Assembly (NCBI GenBank): GCA_958296245.1
Contig: OY282458.1
Coordinates: 2,298,197-2,362,196 of the forward strand
Source: an uncultured Dehalococcoidia bacterium
GTDB taxonomy: Bacteria > Chloroflexota > Dehalococcoidia > Lucifugimonadales > G958296245
Length of the DNA stretch: 64,000 nucleotides
Direction of reading: 5' to 3'
A model generated the notes under the pieces. That model made no database searches and had not been told where the DNA came from. It saw only the letters and a program-made list of their open reading frames with translations. Positions 54,079 to 63,205 of this stretch are shown here, piece by piece. Every line of letters begins with the position of its first letter. The stretch's first letter is position 1. The translations under genes were made by a program, and so were the position numbers.

Positions 54079-54101
54079 GGCGAGGGGCAGAGCCCCTCGC
54101 C
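54079..54101. terminator. GC-rich stem-loop after ftsZ
   Basis: GGCGAGGGG (54079-54087) pairs perfectly with CCCCTCGCC (54093-54101) around a 5-nt loop. There is no T tract. It lies 28 bp after the ftsZ stop. Confidence 0.5.
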
Positions 54102-54136
54102 GCAACCCCGTACTCAGCAGCCTGCTAATGGCGGGC

Positions 54137-54166
54137 GAAAGGGGCCTCTGAACGGAGGCCCCTTTC
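54137..54166. terminator. Bidirectional-type stem-loop between ftsZ and the TatC-hydrolase gene
   Basis: A perfect 12-bp stem, GAAAGGGGCCTC (54137-54148) with GAGGCCCCTTTC (54155-54166), and a 6-nt loop. It lies between convergent genes and could stop transcription from both sides, although the T tracts are short. Confidence 0.6.
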
Positions 54167-54206
54167 GCTATTCACCGGCAGGAGGGAGATGGCAGCCGGA
54201 CCAAGG

Positions 54207-55853
54207 CTAGGGAGGGCCCAACTGGCTCCTGAAGTAAGCCTCGACCCTCTCGACGTACTCGTCGGGGCGCGCGTCGAACACGTCGCTGTGATCGACGTCC
54301 GGTACGATCCAGAGCTTGCTGCCGGCATACGCCGCATCCAGCAGCCTCTCGGCGTGCTCTACGGATATCCGGCCGTCCGCCCCGCCATGAATGATCAGAA
54401 TGGGGTAGCCGAGGGAGGCCGCCGCCCTCTCCGGTACGACCCTGCCGACGTCGATCCCGTACAGGACTCGGGCCACCACCTTCATGCCGGGAACGAACAC
54501 CGGCGTCATCCATGCCGGGAAGCTCGTAGCCCGCGCGGCCTCTGTAGCGATCATGTCCGATACGTCGGCGAATGCACTGTCCGCGGCCACAGCCCTGATG
54601 CCGGGTTCCTCCGCCGCGCCCAGCAGGGCGATGGCGGCGCCCATGGAGAAGCCGACCACCCCCACACGCCCCGGGGGCGCGCCGCGCTCCACGAGGAAGT
54701 CGTAGGCGCCCAGCAGGTCTTCCCTCTCGTAGAAGCCTCCGGAGACCTGATCGCCTCCCGATTCGCCATGACCCCGCAGGTCGAACAGCAGGACGTCAAA
54801 GCCGCCGGCGGACAGCGAGCGCGCCAGCTCGAGGGCGGCCCTGTTCGCTCGGTTCGCGCTCAGCCCGTGGACTACTATGACCGCCGGCCCGTCGCCCACC
54901 GCGTCGATCAACCAGCCGCTCAGGCTGACGCCGCCCCCTCTGGAAGTGAACTCAACCTCCTCGTAGGCGAGGCCGAACTCCGTCGGGCTCAACTCCGGCG
55001 GGTTCCGTTCCGCTCTGGTAACACCGGACGCCATCAGGTAGGAGACATACCCGTAGGCAAGGAAGGTCAGAATGAAGACCGCTAAGATGCCCCAGCGCAG
55101 CACCCGGGCCCGCGCCGAGGAACGGCCCTGAGACTCTCGGCCTCCCAGCTTGGCCAACCAGATGCCTATTTCGTACATCACCACGATGGGCAACGCCACT
55201 AGAGCTTGATTAAAGGGGTCGAACGTCGGCGTAATCAAGGCGCCCATGATGAAAGCCACTACGATCGCATATCTGCGGTTCTTGGCGAGGAAGCTGGACG
55301 TAAGCACGCCGATCTTGGACAGGAAGTAGGCTAGGATGGGCATCTCGAATATGAGGCCCATCCAGAACAGCAACGTCAGCATGAGGTTGGTATAGTTGCC
55401 GATGCGTATGTACGGGTCGGCAACCTCGCTTCCGAAAGTTTGGAGGAAGTTCACCGCGGGCGGGAACAGCACGCGGTGACCAAAGGCGGCGCCGATCAGG
55501 AACGAAAGGAGCGACGCAGGTAGAAGGACGTAGAGATACCTCTTTTCGGCGCGGTTCAGGCCCGGGGCAACGAACATCACTATCTGGTAGAGCACGAACG
55601 GCAATGACAGAAATAGGCCCGCCAGCAGCGACACCTTCATCGCGATGCTGATGAACTCTGTCAGCTCGGTGTATATAGGCTTCCCGGCAGGGGTATCCGC
55701 AAAGCCTTGCGCAGGACGCATCAGCAGTATGAGGATCTGCCTATGGAACGCGAAGGCGATGCCCGTACACGCCAGCACGGACACCGCCGACCACGTGATG
55801 CGCCGGCGCAACTCGACGAGGTGGCCCCGTATTGGTTGCTGTCTGTCCTTCAC
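54207..55853 (-). CDS. TatC translocase fused to an alpha/beta hydrolase
   Basis: One uninterrupted 548-residue frame. Residues 1 to about 250 are TatC: six hydrophobic helices, the N-terminal HLVELRRRI motif that contacts twin-arginine signals, and the FxxE segment LIFEMPIL. A seventh helix (about 268-286) leads to an alpha/beta hydrolase domain (about 305-548) with oxyanion region VVHGLSANR, nucleophile elbow VVGFSMGAA (Ser about 401), an Asp in GGADGRIS and a His in VDHSDVF. If TatC has its normal topology with both ends cytoplasmic, the extra helix would place the hydrolase outside the cytoplasm; this is inference. No TatA is adjacent. Confidence 0.9.
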   Translation of the reverse strand: MKDRQQPIRGHLVELRRRITWSAVSVLACTGIAFAFHRQILILLMRPAQGFADTPAGKPIYTELTEFISIAMKVSLLAGLFLSLPFVLYQIVMFVAPGLNRAEKRYLYVLLPASLLSFLIGAAFGHRVLFPPAVNFLQTFGSEVADPYIRIGNYTNLMLTLLFWMGLIFEMPILAYFLSKIGVLTSSFLAKNRRYAIVVAFIMGALITPTFDPFNQALVALPIVVMYEIGIWLAKLGGRESQGRSSARARVLRWGILAVFILTFLAYGYVSYLMASGVTRAERNPPELSPTEFGLAYEEVEFTSRGGGVSLSGWLIDAVGDGPAVIVVHGLSANRANRAALELARSLSAGGFDVLLFDLRGHGESGGDQVSGGFYEREDLLGAYDFLVERGAPPGRVGVVGFSMGAAIALLGAAEEPGIRAVAADSAFADVSDMIATEAARATSFPAWMTPVFVPGMKVVARVLYGIDVGRVVPERAAASLGYPILIIHGGADGRISVEHAERLLDAAYAGSKLWIVPDVDHSDVFDARPDEYVERVEAYFRSQLGPP

Positions 55854-56409
55854 ACGCGGGCTCGATTGCCGTCAGAGGCTCCGCCCATTATACAGGTTGC
55901 CTTTGGGGCGCTCCGGGCCCGGCTCCGGCCGCCGCCGCGTCGTTTCCATGCCGCCGGGGCCGGTGGTATCATACAGATATGTTCAAGGAGGCCTAGGGGA
56001 CGCTATCCATAATCCAAGAAGGGTCGCACAAGGCCCCGTCCGGTAGAGGCTGAGGCGTGGATGGCGCAGTCGGGGCGGGACCCGCGGCGCGCCCAACGCG
56101 CGGCGGAGGGCGAAGGCCGCGAGTGCTTCGCGGCCCGTCAGACTTCTGATGAAGCGATCAAGGCGCTCTCCCAGTGGTACGGCGTGCAGTGGTGCGCGGG
56201 CACTCCTTGGCCGACGCGGCGGCCGGGCCAGCGAGGTCGTTGCCGGAAGCCTCGGCGCTGCTGGCCGCTGCGAGGGGGCTGGATTAGGCGCCATGCGCCG
56301 GCGATATACCCCGACGGCAACCTGCTCTTGAAGCAGGCCCTAACGGATGGGGTCACGGTCTACGACCGCCGCGGCCATCGGGGGCAAGGAACTACTGAAA
56401 GGAGCCGTG
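55854..56409. other. Non-coding, highly structured GC-rich stretch before aspS
   Basis: No convincing gene on either strand. A perfect 8-bp hairpin lies at 56115-56135 (GGCCGCGA / TCGCGGCC, 5-nt loop), and other GC-rich inverted repeats occur at 56080-56105. The segment could be a leader of aspS or an unrecognised RNA. I found no RNase P, SRP or tmRNA signature. Confidence 0.45.
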
Positions 56410-58206
56410 TTGCTGAGGACTATTAGCTGCGGGGAGATCAGAAGAGATCACGTGGGGAGCCGGGTCGAGTTGGCCGGGTGGGTGGACCGGCGGCGTGACC
56501 ACGGCAATCTGATCTTCATAGACCTGCGCGACCGGGAGGGGCTGGTCCAGGTGGTATTCAACCCCGAGACGGCCCCTGACCAGCATTCGGTGGCGGAGCG
56601 CCTGCGGAGCGAGTGGGTCATCCAGGTCGGAGGCCTCGTGCGGCCGCGCCCCGTTGGGGCGGAGAACCCGAAGCTTTCGACTGGCGCCGTGGAGGTCGCC
56701 GCCGATGCGGTGGAAGTGCTCAACGAGTCCAGGACGCCCCCTTTCGAAGTCAGTGGGGACGCCGAGGTGGACGAGTTGTTGCGGCTCAGGCACCGCTACG
56801 TGGATCTGCGGCGAGCCCCTATGCGGGACATGCTGATCCTGCGCCACAGAGTGGTCAAGTTCATACGCGACTTCCTAGACGGGCGCGGCTTCTTGGAGGT
56901 CGAGACGCCTATCCTGATCAAGAGCACCCCGGAGGGCGCCAGGGACTACGTCGTGCCGAGCCGGTTGTACCCGGGCAAGTTCTACGCGCTTCCGCAGTCG
57001 CCCCAGCAGCTCAAGCAACTGCTGATGGCAGGAGGGGTGGACAAGTACTTCCAGATTGCGCGGTGCTTCCGCGACGAAGACCCCAGGGCCGACCGGCAGC
57101 CCGAACACACACAGCTCGACCTGGAGATGAGCTTCGTCGAACAGGAAGACGTGCTGAACTTGATCGAGGAACTGTACACCTCGCTGGTGAGCGCCGTATG
57201 TCCCGGCAAACGCCTGCTGACGCCCTTCCCCAGGCTGACGTACGCTGACGCTATGGCCGACTATGGCACCGACAAGCCTGACCTGCGCTTCGGGTTGAAG
57301 ATGGCCGACCTGTCGGAAGCGGCCGGGAACACCGACCTCCGAGTGTTCCGGTCGGCCCTAGACGGCGGCGGAATCGTCAAGGGGTTCGCCGCCCCGGGCT
57401 GCGCCGAATACACGAGGGCGCAGCTCGACGAACTGGTAGCCTTAGTCAAGAGCAGAGGCGCGGCAGGGCTCGTACCGATTGCCCTACTGGGGGAGAGGGG
57501 AAGCATCCACGACCTGACCGAGGCGGACGTGCGCTCACCTGTGGCGCGGTTCCTGGGACTCGACGCAGTGAAGGAGATCGCCCGCCTGACGGGCGCAGGG
57601 AGAGGCGACCTGATTCTGGTCATAGCAGGGCCGCCCAAGGTCACCAACACCGCCCTGAGCGCCCTGCGGAACGAGCTAGGCCGACGCCTGGACCTGTGCG
57701 ACCCGAACCTCTACGCGTTTGCCTTCGTCACGGACTTCCCGCTGTTCGAGTGGGACGAGGACGAGGCCCGGTGGGACGCAATGCACCACGCGTTCTCGAT
57801 GCCCAGGGCCGAACACGTCGACCTCGTCGAGAGCGACCCCGGTAAGGTGATCGGGCAGATATACGACCTCATCTGCAACGGCTTAGAACTAGCCAGCGGC
57901 AGCATCCGCGTACACCGCCGCGACCTACAGGAGCGCATATTCAAGACTCTGGGGTACACCCCGGAGCAGGTCCAGGAGCGGTTCGGCCAGTTGCTGAACG
58001 CCTTCGAGTACGGCGCGCCCCCGCACGGCGGCATCGCGCCGGGCATCGATCGGCTGCTCATGATACTGACGGGGAATCACAACATACGAGATACGATCGC
58101 CTTTCCCAAGACGCAAAACGCAATCGACCCTCTGTTCGGGGCGCCGGGCGAAGTCGAGCAGACACAGTTGGACGAGTTGCACATTCGGCTTGCCGACGAC
58201 GTTTGA
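56410..58206 (+). CDS. aspS: Aspartyl-tRNA synthetase
   Basis: A TTG start 5 nt after AAAGGAG gives 598 residues (LRTISCGEIRRDHVG). An N-terminal OB fold precedes class II motifs (FRDEDPRADRQPEHTQLDLE) and the bacterial GAD insertion (about 290-400), with GIDRLLMILTG at the end. It charges tRNA-Asp. The GTG one codon earlier is an alternative start. The bacterial-type GAD domain does not by itself tell whether tRNA-Asn is also charged. Confidence 0.95.
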   Translation: MLRTISCGEIRRDHVGSRVELAGWVDRRRDHGNLIFIDLRDREGLVQVVFNPETAPDQHSVAERLRSEWVIQVGGLVRPRPVGAENPKLSTGAVEVAADAVEVLNESRTPPFEVSGDAEVDELLRLRHRYVDLRRAPMRDMLILRHRVVKFIRDFLDGRGFLEVETPILIKSTPEGARDYVVPSRLYPGKFYALPQSPQQLKQLLMAGGVDKYFQIARCFRDEDPRADRQPEHTQLDLEMSFVEQEDVLNLIEELYTSLVSAVCPGKRLLTPFPRLTYADAMADYGTDKPDLRFGLKMADLSEAAGNTDLRVFRSALDGGGIVKGFAAPGCAEYTRAQLDELVALVKSRGAAGLVPIALLGERGSIHDLTEADVRSPVARFLGLDAVKEIARLTGAGRGDLILVIAGPPKVTNTALSALRNELGRRLDLCDPNLYAFAFVTDFPLFEWDEDEARWDAMHHAFSMPRAEHVDLVESDPGKVIGQIYDLICNGLELASGSIRVHRRDLQERIFKTLGYTPEQVQERFGQLLNAFEYGAPPHGGIAPGIDRLLMILTGNHNIRDTIAFPKTQNAIDPLFGAPGEVEQTQLDELHIRLADDV

Positions 58207-58392
58207 CCGGATACCGAAACAGGCCGGACACCCGGGGCCGCCAGTACGACGGCTCGCTAACAAAAAGTCGGTCTGGGAACCGGTCGGCGGCTTCAGGGCC
58301 GGACTGGCCTTCCGGGAGATGCCGGAGAACCGCCCGCCCGGACGTCGGAAGAGCATGACACCCCAAGGGGCGGAGAAGTGAGGCAACCCTAG

Positions 58393-59658
58393 ATGGCCAG
58401 AGCAGAGATCGTTTCCATAGGTTCCGAACTGCTGCTGGGGCAGATAGTAGACACCAACGCGGCATGGATGGCCCAACGGCTCACGGACCTTGGGGTAGAC
58501 CTCTTCTTCAAGACTATCGTCGGCGACAACCAGGGCCGCATGGCGGACGTCATAGACAGGGCGCTGAGACGCTCCGACGTGGTCATCACCGGCGGCGGGC
58601 TGGGGCCGACGCAGGACGACTTGACCCGGCAGGTCATCGCAGACGTTACCGGCCGCAAACTGGTACTGGACCGGGAACTGCTGTCCCAGATAGAGCAGCG
58701 GTTCCGGCGGCGCGGCTTCATCATGACCGCCAACAACGAGCGGCAAGCTTACGTCCCGGAGGGCGCCATTCCGGTCAAGAACCCCAACGGCACGGCGCCG
58801 TCGTTTATCGTCGAAGACGCGGGAGGGGTAATCTTCGCGCTGCCCGGCGTGCCGTTCGAGCTCAAGTGGCTCTTCGACAACGAGGTAGTCCCCTATCTCC
58901 GAAGGAAATTCAGCCTCTCGGAGGTCATAACGTACCAGGTGCTGAAGGTCTCGGATCTCGGCGAGAGCGCGGTCGACGACCTCATAGGACCCCTAATCGC
59001 GGAGTCAAGCAACCCCACGGTGGGCGTACTGGCCCACCCCGGGCAGGTGGACGTTCGCATCACGGCCAAGGCAGGCGGCACGGAGGAGGCGCACAAGCTG
59101 ATCGCGCCCGTCGCCGAGAAGGTCCGCTCCCTGCTGGGAAGGCACGTCTTCGCCGTAGACGAGGACACGATGGAGCAGGTGGTCGGTAGGATGATGCGGG
59201 AGAAGGAGGCCACGGTCGCCGTGTACGAGGACACCACGAGCGGGTTGGTTGCCGAGCGTGTACAGGAAGCCAGCTTCGAGCACTTCCTCGAGGGCGTCAT
59301 AGGCAACGGCGTCGGCTCCATTCGCAGGGTGCTGGCCGCAGCCCACGGTCCCGACGAGGTGGAGCAGCTTCTGGGTAAGCCCGAAAGGCTGGTCGCCGAG
59401 CTGGCGGCGGCTGTGCGGTCGCGCGCCGGGGCGAGCTACGGTCTGGCGCTCCACGGCGTGCCGGATCCCGGCGACATGTCGCAGAACCTAGCGCGGGGTA
59501 GGACGTACATGTCAGTCACCGACGGGGAGCGGGCAACGGACCGCTCCTACAACTTTGCGGGCAGGGGCCGCCCGGACCGCACCCGCATGAGCGTGAACGC
59601 GATCAACGTGCTGCGCCTAGCGCTGCAACAGGAGCCCGACCCGGCCCGGACGCGCTGA
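58393..59658 (+). CDS. cinA: CinA family protein (competence/damage-inducible)
   Basis: A 421-residue protein. The N-terminal MoCF-binding-type domain (about 1-170; IVSIGSELLLGQIVDTNAAW, TGGGLGPTQDDLT) hydrolyses ADP-ribose in studied members. A linker region and a C-terminal CinA domain (about 255-410; TSGLVAERVQEA) follow; this domain is the nicotinamide-mononucleotide deamidase. The C-terminal domain lacks some of the usual conserved Gly-Gly sequence, so deamidase activity is uncertain. It is separated from aspS by 187 bp. Confidence 0.9.
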   Translation: MARAEIVSIGSELLLGQIVDTNAAWMAQRLTDLGVDLFFKTIVGDNQGRMADVIDRALRRSDVVITGGGLGPTQDDLTRQVIADVTGRKLVLDRELLSQIEQRFRRRGFIMTANNERQAYVPEGAIPVKNPNGTAPSFIVEDAGGVIFALPGVPFELKWLFDNEVVPYLRRKFSLSEVITYQVLKVSDLGESAVDDLIGPLIAESSNPTVGVLAHPGQVDVRITAKAGGTEEAHKLIAPVAEKVRSLLGRHVFAVDEDTMEQVVGRMMREKEATVAVYEDTTSGLVAERVQEASFEHFLEGVIGNGVGSIRRVLAAAHGPDEVEQLLGKPERLVAELAAAVRSRAGASYGLALHGVPDPGDMSQNLARGRTYMSVTDGERATDRSYNFAGRGRPDRTRMSVNAINVLRLALQQEPDPARTR

Positions 59659-59753
59659 CCCCAGCCGCAGGGCCGGGAGCCTCCAGCCCCTCTGCGCACT
59701 CCGTGTTTTCCGCTGCCTGCCATACGCTGTTGGACGTATAACGCATGGCGCGT

Positions 59754-59791
59754 AAAAAAACAGTAGGGCCCCGCGTGAGCGGAGCCCTACT
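59754..59791 (-). terminator. Intrinsic terminator reading leftward
   Basis: AGTAGGGC/GCCCTACT (59762-59769 with 59784-59791) continues as CCGC/GCGG around a GTGA loop, with one mismatch. On the minus strand it is followed by seven T residues (59754-59760). It is a textbook terminator but serves no annotated minus-strand gene, which is the main evidence for the small transcript to its right. Confidence 0.85.
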
Positions 59792-59908
59792 TGGAAGGCA
59801 TCCCAGAGAACACCTACCCGGGACACCTCCTACTACTACTGTCCAACACAGCACCTCCTTTCTAAAGACCCGCCCCCTAGACTTTCAGCCGCCCCGCATT
59901 GGTCTTCG
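59754..59908 (-). ncRNA. Putative orphan small transcript (about 155 nt)
   Basis: Bounded by a TATAAT promoter on the right and a strong terminator on the left. Inside are two strong ribosome-binding-type sequences, AAAGGAGGT (59853-59861) and AGGAGGT (near 59824-59830). The first could start an 11-residue peptide (MLDSSSRRCPG). It might be a leader-peptide RNA, a short mRNA or a regulatory RNA. No known RNA family was recognised. Confidence 0.5.
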
Positions 59909-59914
59909 CCCTGT

Positions 59915-59944
59915 ATTATACCCACATACTGCCGATCAGGTGAA
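59915..59944 (-). promoter_or_regulatory. Promoter for the orphan small transcript
   Basis: A perfect -10 box TATAAT (59915-59920 on the minus strand), an 18-nt spacer and TTCACC (59939-59944) as the -35. The predicted start is near 59908. It lies just outside the MITE-like element. Confidence 0.6.
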
Positions 59945-59953
59945 GGGGCTACG

Positions 59954-60134
59954 GGTAACTATTCAGACTTCGTGATGTCCTTTTCGACTGGCGCAGCCCC
60001 GATAGAGCAGACGTCTTTGATCCACACCCGCCCGCCCTTGGCAACTGGGGGGTACAGCCCCAGGCCCCCCGCCAGAGGAGAAAGCCTCCCTTGGTTTTCC
60101 TCCATTCAGGTCTCACAGAGTCTGAACAGTTACC
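59954..60134. mobile_element. MITE-like element with 22-bp inverted repeats
   Basis: The ends 59954-59975 and 60113-60134 are inverted repeats identical at 19 of 22 positions (outermost bases GGTAACT...). The 181-bp unit has no transposase. A minus-strand frame inside (59959-60105) reads as 48 residues ending VEKDITKSE and may be a chance frame or a transposase remnant. A clear target-site duplication is not visible; CTACG occurs just outside both ends. Confidence 0.5.
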
Positions 60135-60159
60135 GTCTACGGGTGATATATTGGAGCCT

Positions 60160-60519
60160 ATGATAGAAGGTGTCGCCGGGGTTATAGTATGGACGGACGA
60201 CCTCGACAGGCTCACTGCCTTCTACAGGGACGCGCTGGGGCTGTCGCCCCACTCGATGCGGCCGCGCTTCGTCTCGTTCAAGTGGGGAAGTATGCGGCTG
60301 GGCTTGGGCGCTCATCGAGAAGTCAGCGCCAAGAGCAAGGACCCGTACAGGATCATGATCAACCTCGGCGTGAAGGACATCCATAGTGAATACGAGGAGT
60401 TGCGCCGTCGGGGCGTCGAGTTCCTGCGGCCTCCCGAAAGGGAGCACTGGGGCGGCTGGGTAGCAACGTTCCAGGACCCGGACGGCAACGTGCTACAGCT
60501 TCTACAGCAAGCAGACTAA
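60160..60519 (+). CDS. VOC/glyoxalase-family protein
   Basis: From the ATG after TTGGAG the product has 119 residues: VIVWTDDLDRLTAFYRDALG, a central INLGVKDIHSEYEELRRRG and the terminal FQDPDGNVLQLLQQ. The expected metal ligands of this fold are only partly present. It could be a lyase, dioxygenase or binding protein; the substrate is unknown. The promoter probably lies within or beside the MITE-like element. Confidence 0.85.
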   Translation: MIEGVAGVIVWTDDLDRLTAFYRDALGLSPHSMRPRFVSFKWGSMRLGLGAHREVSAKSKDPYRIMINLGVKDIHSEYEELRRRGVEFLRPPEREHWGGWVATFQDPDGNVLQLLQQAD

Positions 60520-60570
60520 CGGAGCTCGGCTTAACCCCCCTACTATCTCCTCTTGGGGAGAGGTCATACC

Positions 60571-61500
60571 GTGAGCAAACGTTATCACCAAGGCGTGTTG
60601 GTGAGCTGCGAGATCCCATGGGACGAGAACCAGAGATTCATGGAGGACGTCTTCCGGGCCGAGGTCCGCGCTACGCTCAAGTCCTTCGGCAACCTGTACA
60701 TCTTCGGCACGGCCGGGGAGGGCTACGGCGTCACCGAAGGCCAGTTTCGCGCCGTGGTCCGGACCTTCAGAGAGGAGACCGATCGGGACGGGGTCCATCC
60801 CATGGTCGGAGTCATTGCCATGTCAACGGCGCAGGCCGTCGAGAGAATCGAGACCGCCCACGACATCGGCTTTCGCACATTCCAAATATGCCTTCCATCA
60901 TGGCGGACGGTCACCGACGAGGAGTACATGATCTTCTTCAAGGAGGTCTGCGGGGCCTTTCCCGACTCCAAATTCCTACACTACAACCTTGCCCTCGCCG
61001 GGCGGGTGCTCGGGGCCGACGACTACCGGCGCATCGAAGACTCGGTGCCCAACCTCGTTGCGACCAAGACCGGCAGCGTCAGCCCGGACGAGATCAGGGA
61101 ACTGGTCACGCGCACGTCGCTTCAACACTTCGTAGGCGAGACCGCCTTCGCCGTCGGCTCTCGGTCCGGCGAGTGCTCCATATTGTCGTCGGGAGGCATC
61201 CTGTTCCCCGATAGGGTGAACGAGTTGTTGCGATTGGGTGCGTCGGGCCGGTTCGACGAGGCTGAGCGCCTCGCCGCGGAGTTGCAACGGGCGGTGTTGA
61301 CTTTCTTCAGACCGGCAAGCGAAAGCACGCACTTGGGCTTCGATGCACGGGTGCATGGGGCCTGGGATAAGATGTTCAAGCGGGCGGCCGGCCTAGAGAT
61401 GCCGTTTACGATGCTGTCTCCGTATCAGCACTGGGACGAAGAGATCTACGAAGCCTGCCTCCGGGCGGTCAAGGCCGAGTTTGGGGACTGGCTGCGCTAG
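60571..61500 (+). CDS. DHDPS/N-acetylneuraminate-lyase family aldolase
   Basis: A GTG start after GGGGAGAGG gives 309 residues of TIM-barrel sequence. The Schiff-base Lys is in LVATKTGS and the Tyr in LHYNLAL. FGTAGEGYGVT replaces the usual GTTGE loop. The family joins or splits pyruvate-type substrates. Absence of dap neighbours and the changed loop argue against lysine synthesis and for a catabolic role. Confidence 0.85.
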   Translation: MSKRYHQGVLVSCEIPWDENQRFMEDVFRAEVRATLKSFGNLYIFGTAGEGYGVTEGQFRAVVRTFREETDRDGVHPMVGVIAMSTAQAVERIETAHDIGFRTFQICLPSWRTVTDEEYMIFFKEVCGAFPDSKFLHYNLALAGRVLGADDYRRIEDSVPNLVATKTGSVSPDEIRELVTRTSLQHFVGETAFAVGSRSGECSILSSGGILFPDRVNELLRLGASGRFDEAERLAAELQRAVLTFFRPASESTHLGFDARVHGAWDKMFKRAAGLEMPFTMLSPYQHWDEEIYEACLRAVKAEFGDWLR

Positions 61501-61566
61501 TCCCCGCTTTCGAAATGGGGAGCCTGCCACCTCCGCACCGCACCGTTGCGGCCGGAGGCGTGGGCT

Positions 61567-61962
61567 TCAGCGCTTAGTGTACTGCTCCGCCTTGCGGGCG
61601 CGTTTGAGGCCGTACTTCTTGCGCTCCTTCTCCCGGGCATCCCGGGTCAGGAGACCCGCCTTCTTCAGCCGCCCTCTCAGCGCGGGGTCCGCTATCGTGA
61701 GAGCCCTGGATATTCCATGTCTCAGAGCCCCGGCCTGGCTGACGACACCCCCCCCGGTCACCTTTGCTACGACCCTGAACTGGCCCGTGGTCTCGGTGAC
61801 CTTGAACGGCGACGTGATCAAGTCGCGCCACGACTGCCAGGGGAATACTTCCTCCATGGGCTTGCCGTTGACGACGACGGGGCCGCGCTCCATGAACAGC
61901 CTGACTCTCGCCACCGACGTCTTTCGCTTCCCCGCAGCGTAGTAGTAGCTATGCTGGTTCAA
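61567..61962 (-). CDS. rpsI: Small ribosomal subunit protein uS9
   Basis: A 131-residue protein with GKRKTSVARV at the start and the conserved C terminus KKYGLKRARKAEQYTKR, which reaches the ribosomal P site. It follows rplM with no gap, the universal order. Confidence 0.97.
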   Translation of the reverse strand: MNQHSYYYAAGKRKTSVARVRLFMERGPVVVNGKPMEEVFPWQSWRDLITSPFKVTETTGQFRVVAKVTGGGVVSQAGALRHGISRALTIADPALRGRLKKAGLLTRDAREKERKKYGLKRARKAEQYTKR

Positions 61963-62448
61963 CTAGCTCTCCTGTACATTCCTTGAGACGTTTTCTTCCC
62001 GCTTCTTCTTGGCGGTCACCTGGGCTTGGTGGGGATGCGAGTCACCCGCGTACACCTTGAGCCTCGAGAACATCCTCCGACCGAGTTTGCTCTTTGGCAA
62101 CATGCCCTTCACCGCCTGCCTGATGACGCGCTCCGGCGTCTTTTCCAGCAGGGCGGATAATTTCTGTTCGGTGAGGCCTCCGTGGTAGCCGCTGTGACGG
62201 TAGTACTTCTTTTGCTCCAGCTTGTTTCCCGTCACACGCACCTTCTCAGCATTGACTACGACCACGAAATCCCCGGACAGCAGGTTGGGAGTCCAACTGG
62301 GCTTGTGCTTGCCCTGCAGCAACACGGCGACGTCGGAACAAACCCGTCCCAGTGTCTTTCCCTCCGCGTCGACGACGTGCCACGTCGGGGCCAAGTCCGC
62401 AGCCCTAACCCTGGGCGGCTTGCTAGATGTCACCATGCTGTTCACCAT
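61963..62448 (-). CDS. rplM: Large ribosomal subunit protein uL13
   Basis: The reading from 62448 (161 residues) overlaps the truA stop; a second ATG (62436) is an alternative start. uL13 motifs: [37 protein letters not shown] and [20 protein letters not shown]. The C-terminal tail is longer than usual and Lys-rich. Confidence 0.96.
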   Translation of the reverse strand: MVNSMVTSSKPPRVRAADLAPTWHVVDAEGKTLGRVCSDVAVLLQGKHKPSWTPNLLSGDFVVVVNAEKVRVTGNKLEQKKYYRHSGYHGGLTEQKLSALLEKTPERVIRQAVKGMLPKSKLGRRMFSRLKVYAGDSHPHQAQVTAKKKREENVSRNVQES

Positions 62449-63199
62449 CCTCCGGGGGGAACCCGGCGTACCTTACTCGCTCCAAGCTCAACCCGCGGGC
62501 CGGCAGCGCACGGCTTATCTGCGCACCGGGCCGCCGGTCTATCATCGCTTCTAGGTCCTCCATCGACATCTTCCCCAAACCAATATCCACCAAGGCCCCC
62601 GCCATCCGGCGCACCATGTGCGGCAGGAAGGCGTTGCCCTCTATCTCTATCATTACCATGTTACCGCAGCTGCGCACCGCTGTCCCGATGATCCGCCTTA
62701 CGGTGGAGGCGCCGGGTTCTTGGAGCGGTCCCGCGAACTGTGCGAAGTCGTGCTCGCCCTCGAATAGTTCGGCCCCCCTGCGCATACGGTCCGCGTCCAA
62801 CGGCCCCCCGACGCGATAGGTTGTCCGGCGGACCAAGGGCGCGCGCACCGCCGAGACGTAGAGGGTGTATGCGTAGACCCTCGACAGGGCGTCCCTGCGC
62901 GGGTTGAAGCCATCGCCGACCCGGTACGCCGCACACACCGCAATCTGTTCGGGGAGGTAGTGATTGAGGGCCCGCAAGAACGTATACGGCGGGTGCCGGG
63001 ACTCCGTCAGGAACGAAACGACTTGCCCCCGGGCATGTACCCCCGCGTCGGTGCGCCCCGACGCTGTAATTCGGACGTTCTCGCCGGTCAGGCGCTCTAT
63101 TGCTTTTTCCAATTCCTCCTGTATCGAGGGGGCGTTGGCCTGGTACTGGAGACCGCTGTAACCCGTCCCCTCGTATTCGACGATCAGGGCGATCCGCAT
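62423..63199 (-). CDS. truA: tRNA pseudouridine(38-40) synthase
   Basis: A 258-residue protein with the catalytic Asp in [15 protein letters not shown] (about 52) and [17 protein letters not shown] near residue 205. It overlaps rplM by 26 nt and lies 6 bp after rplQ, so it is part of the ribosomal operon. Confidence 0.95.
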   Translation of the reverse strand: MRIALIVEYEGTGYSGLQYQANAPSIQEELEKAIERLTGENVRITASGRTDAGVHARGQVVSFLTESRHPPYTFLRALNHYLPEQIAVCAAYRVGDGFNPRRDALSRVYAYTLYVSAVRAPLVRRTTYRVGGPLDADRMRRGAELFEGEHDFAQFAGPLQEPGASTVRRIIGTAVRSCGNMVMIEIEGNAFLPHMVRRMAGALVDIGLGKMSMEDLEAMIDRRPGAQISRALPARGLSLERVRYAGFPPEDGEQHGDI

Positions 63200-63205
63200 T
63201 CGCCC

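Noticed and set aside
56075-56110. A T-box-like sequence (GGGCGGGACCCGCGG) before aspS
   Set aside because: It resembles the T-box core but has an extra base. No specifier stem or terminator/antiterminator pair could be built, and the placement relative to the start is wrong.
58190-58381. A 63-codon plus-strand frame between aspS and cinA
   Set aside because: It has no ribosome binding site, a TTG start inside aspS and Pro/Arg-rich content. It is probably intergenic, although not excluded.
59959-60105. A 48-residue minus-strand protein inside the MITE-like element
   Set aside because: The sequence is protein-like at its end, but no ribosome binding site is visible and the frame starts and ends within the inverted-repeat unit. 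It is mentioned only as a possible remnant.
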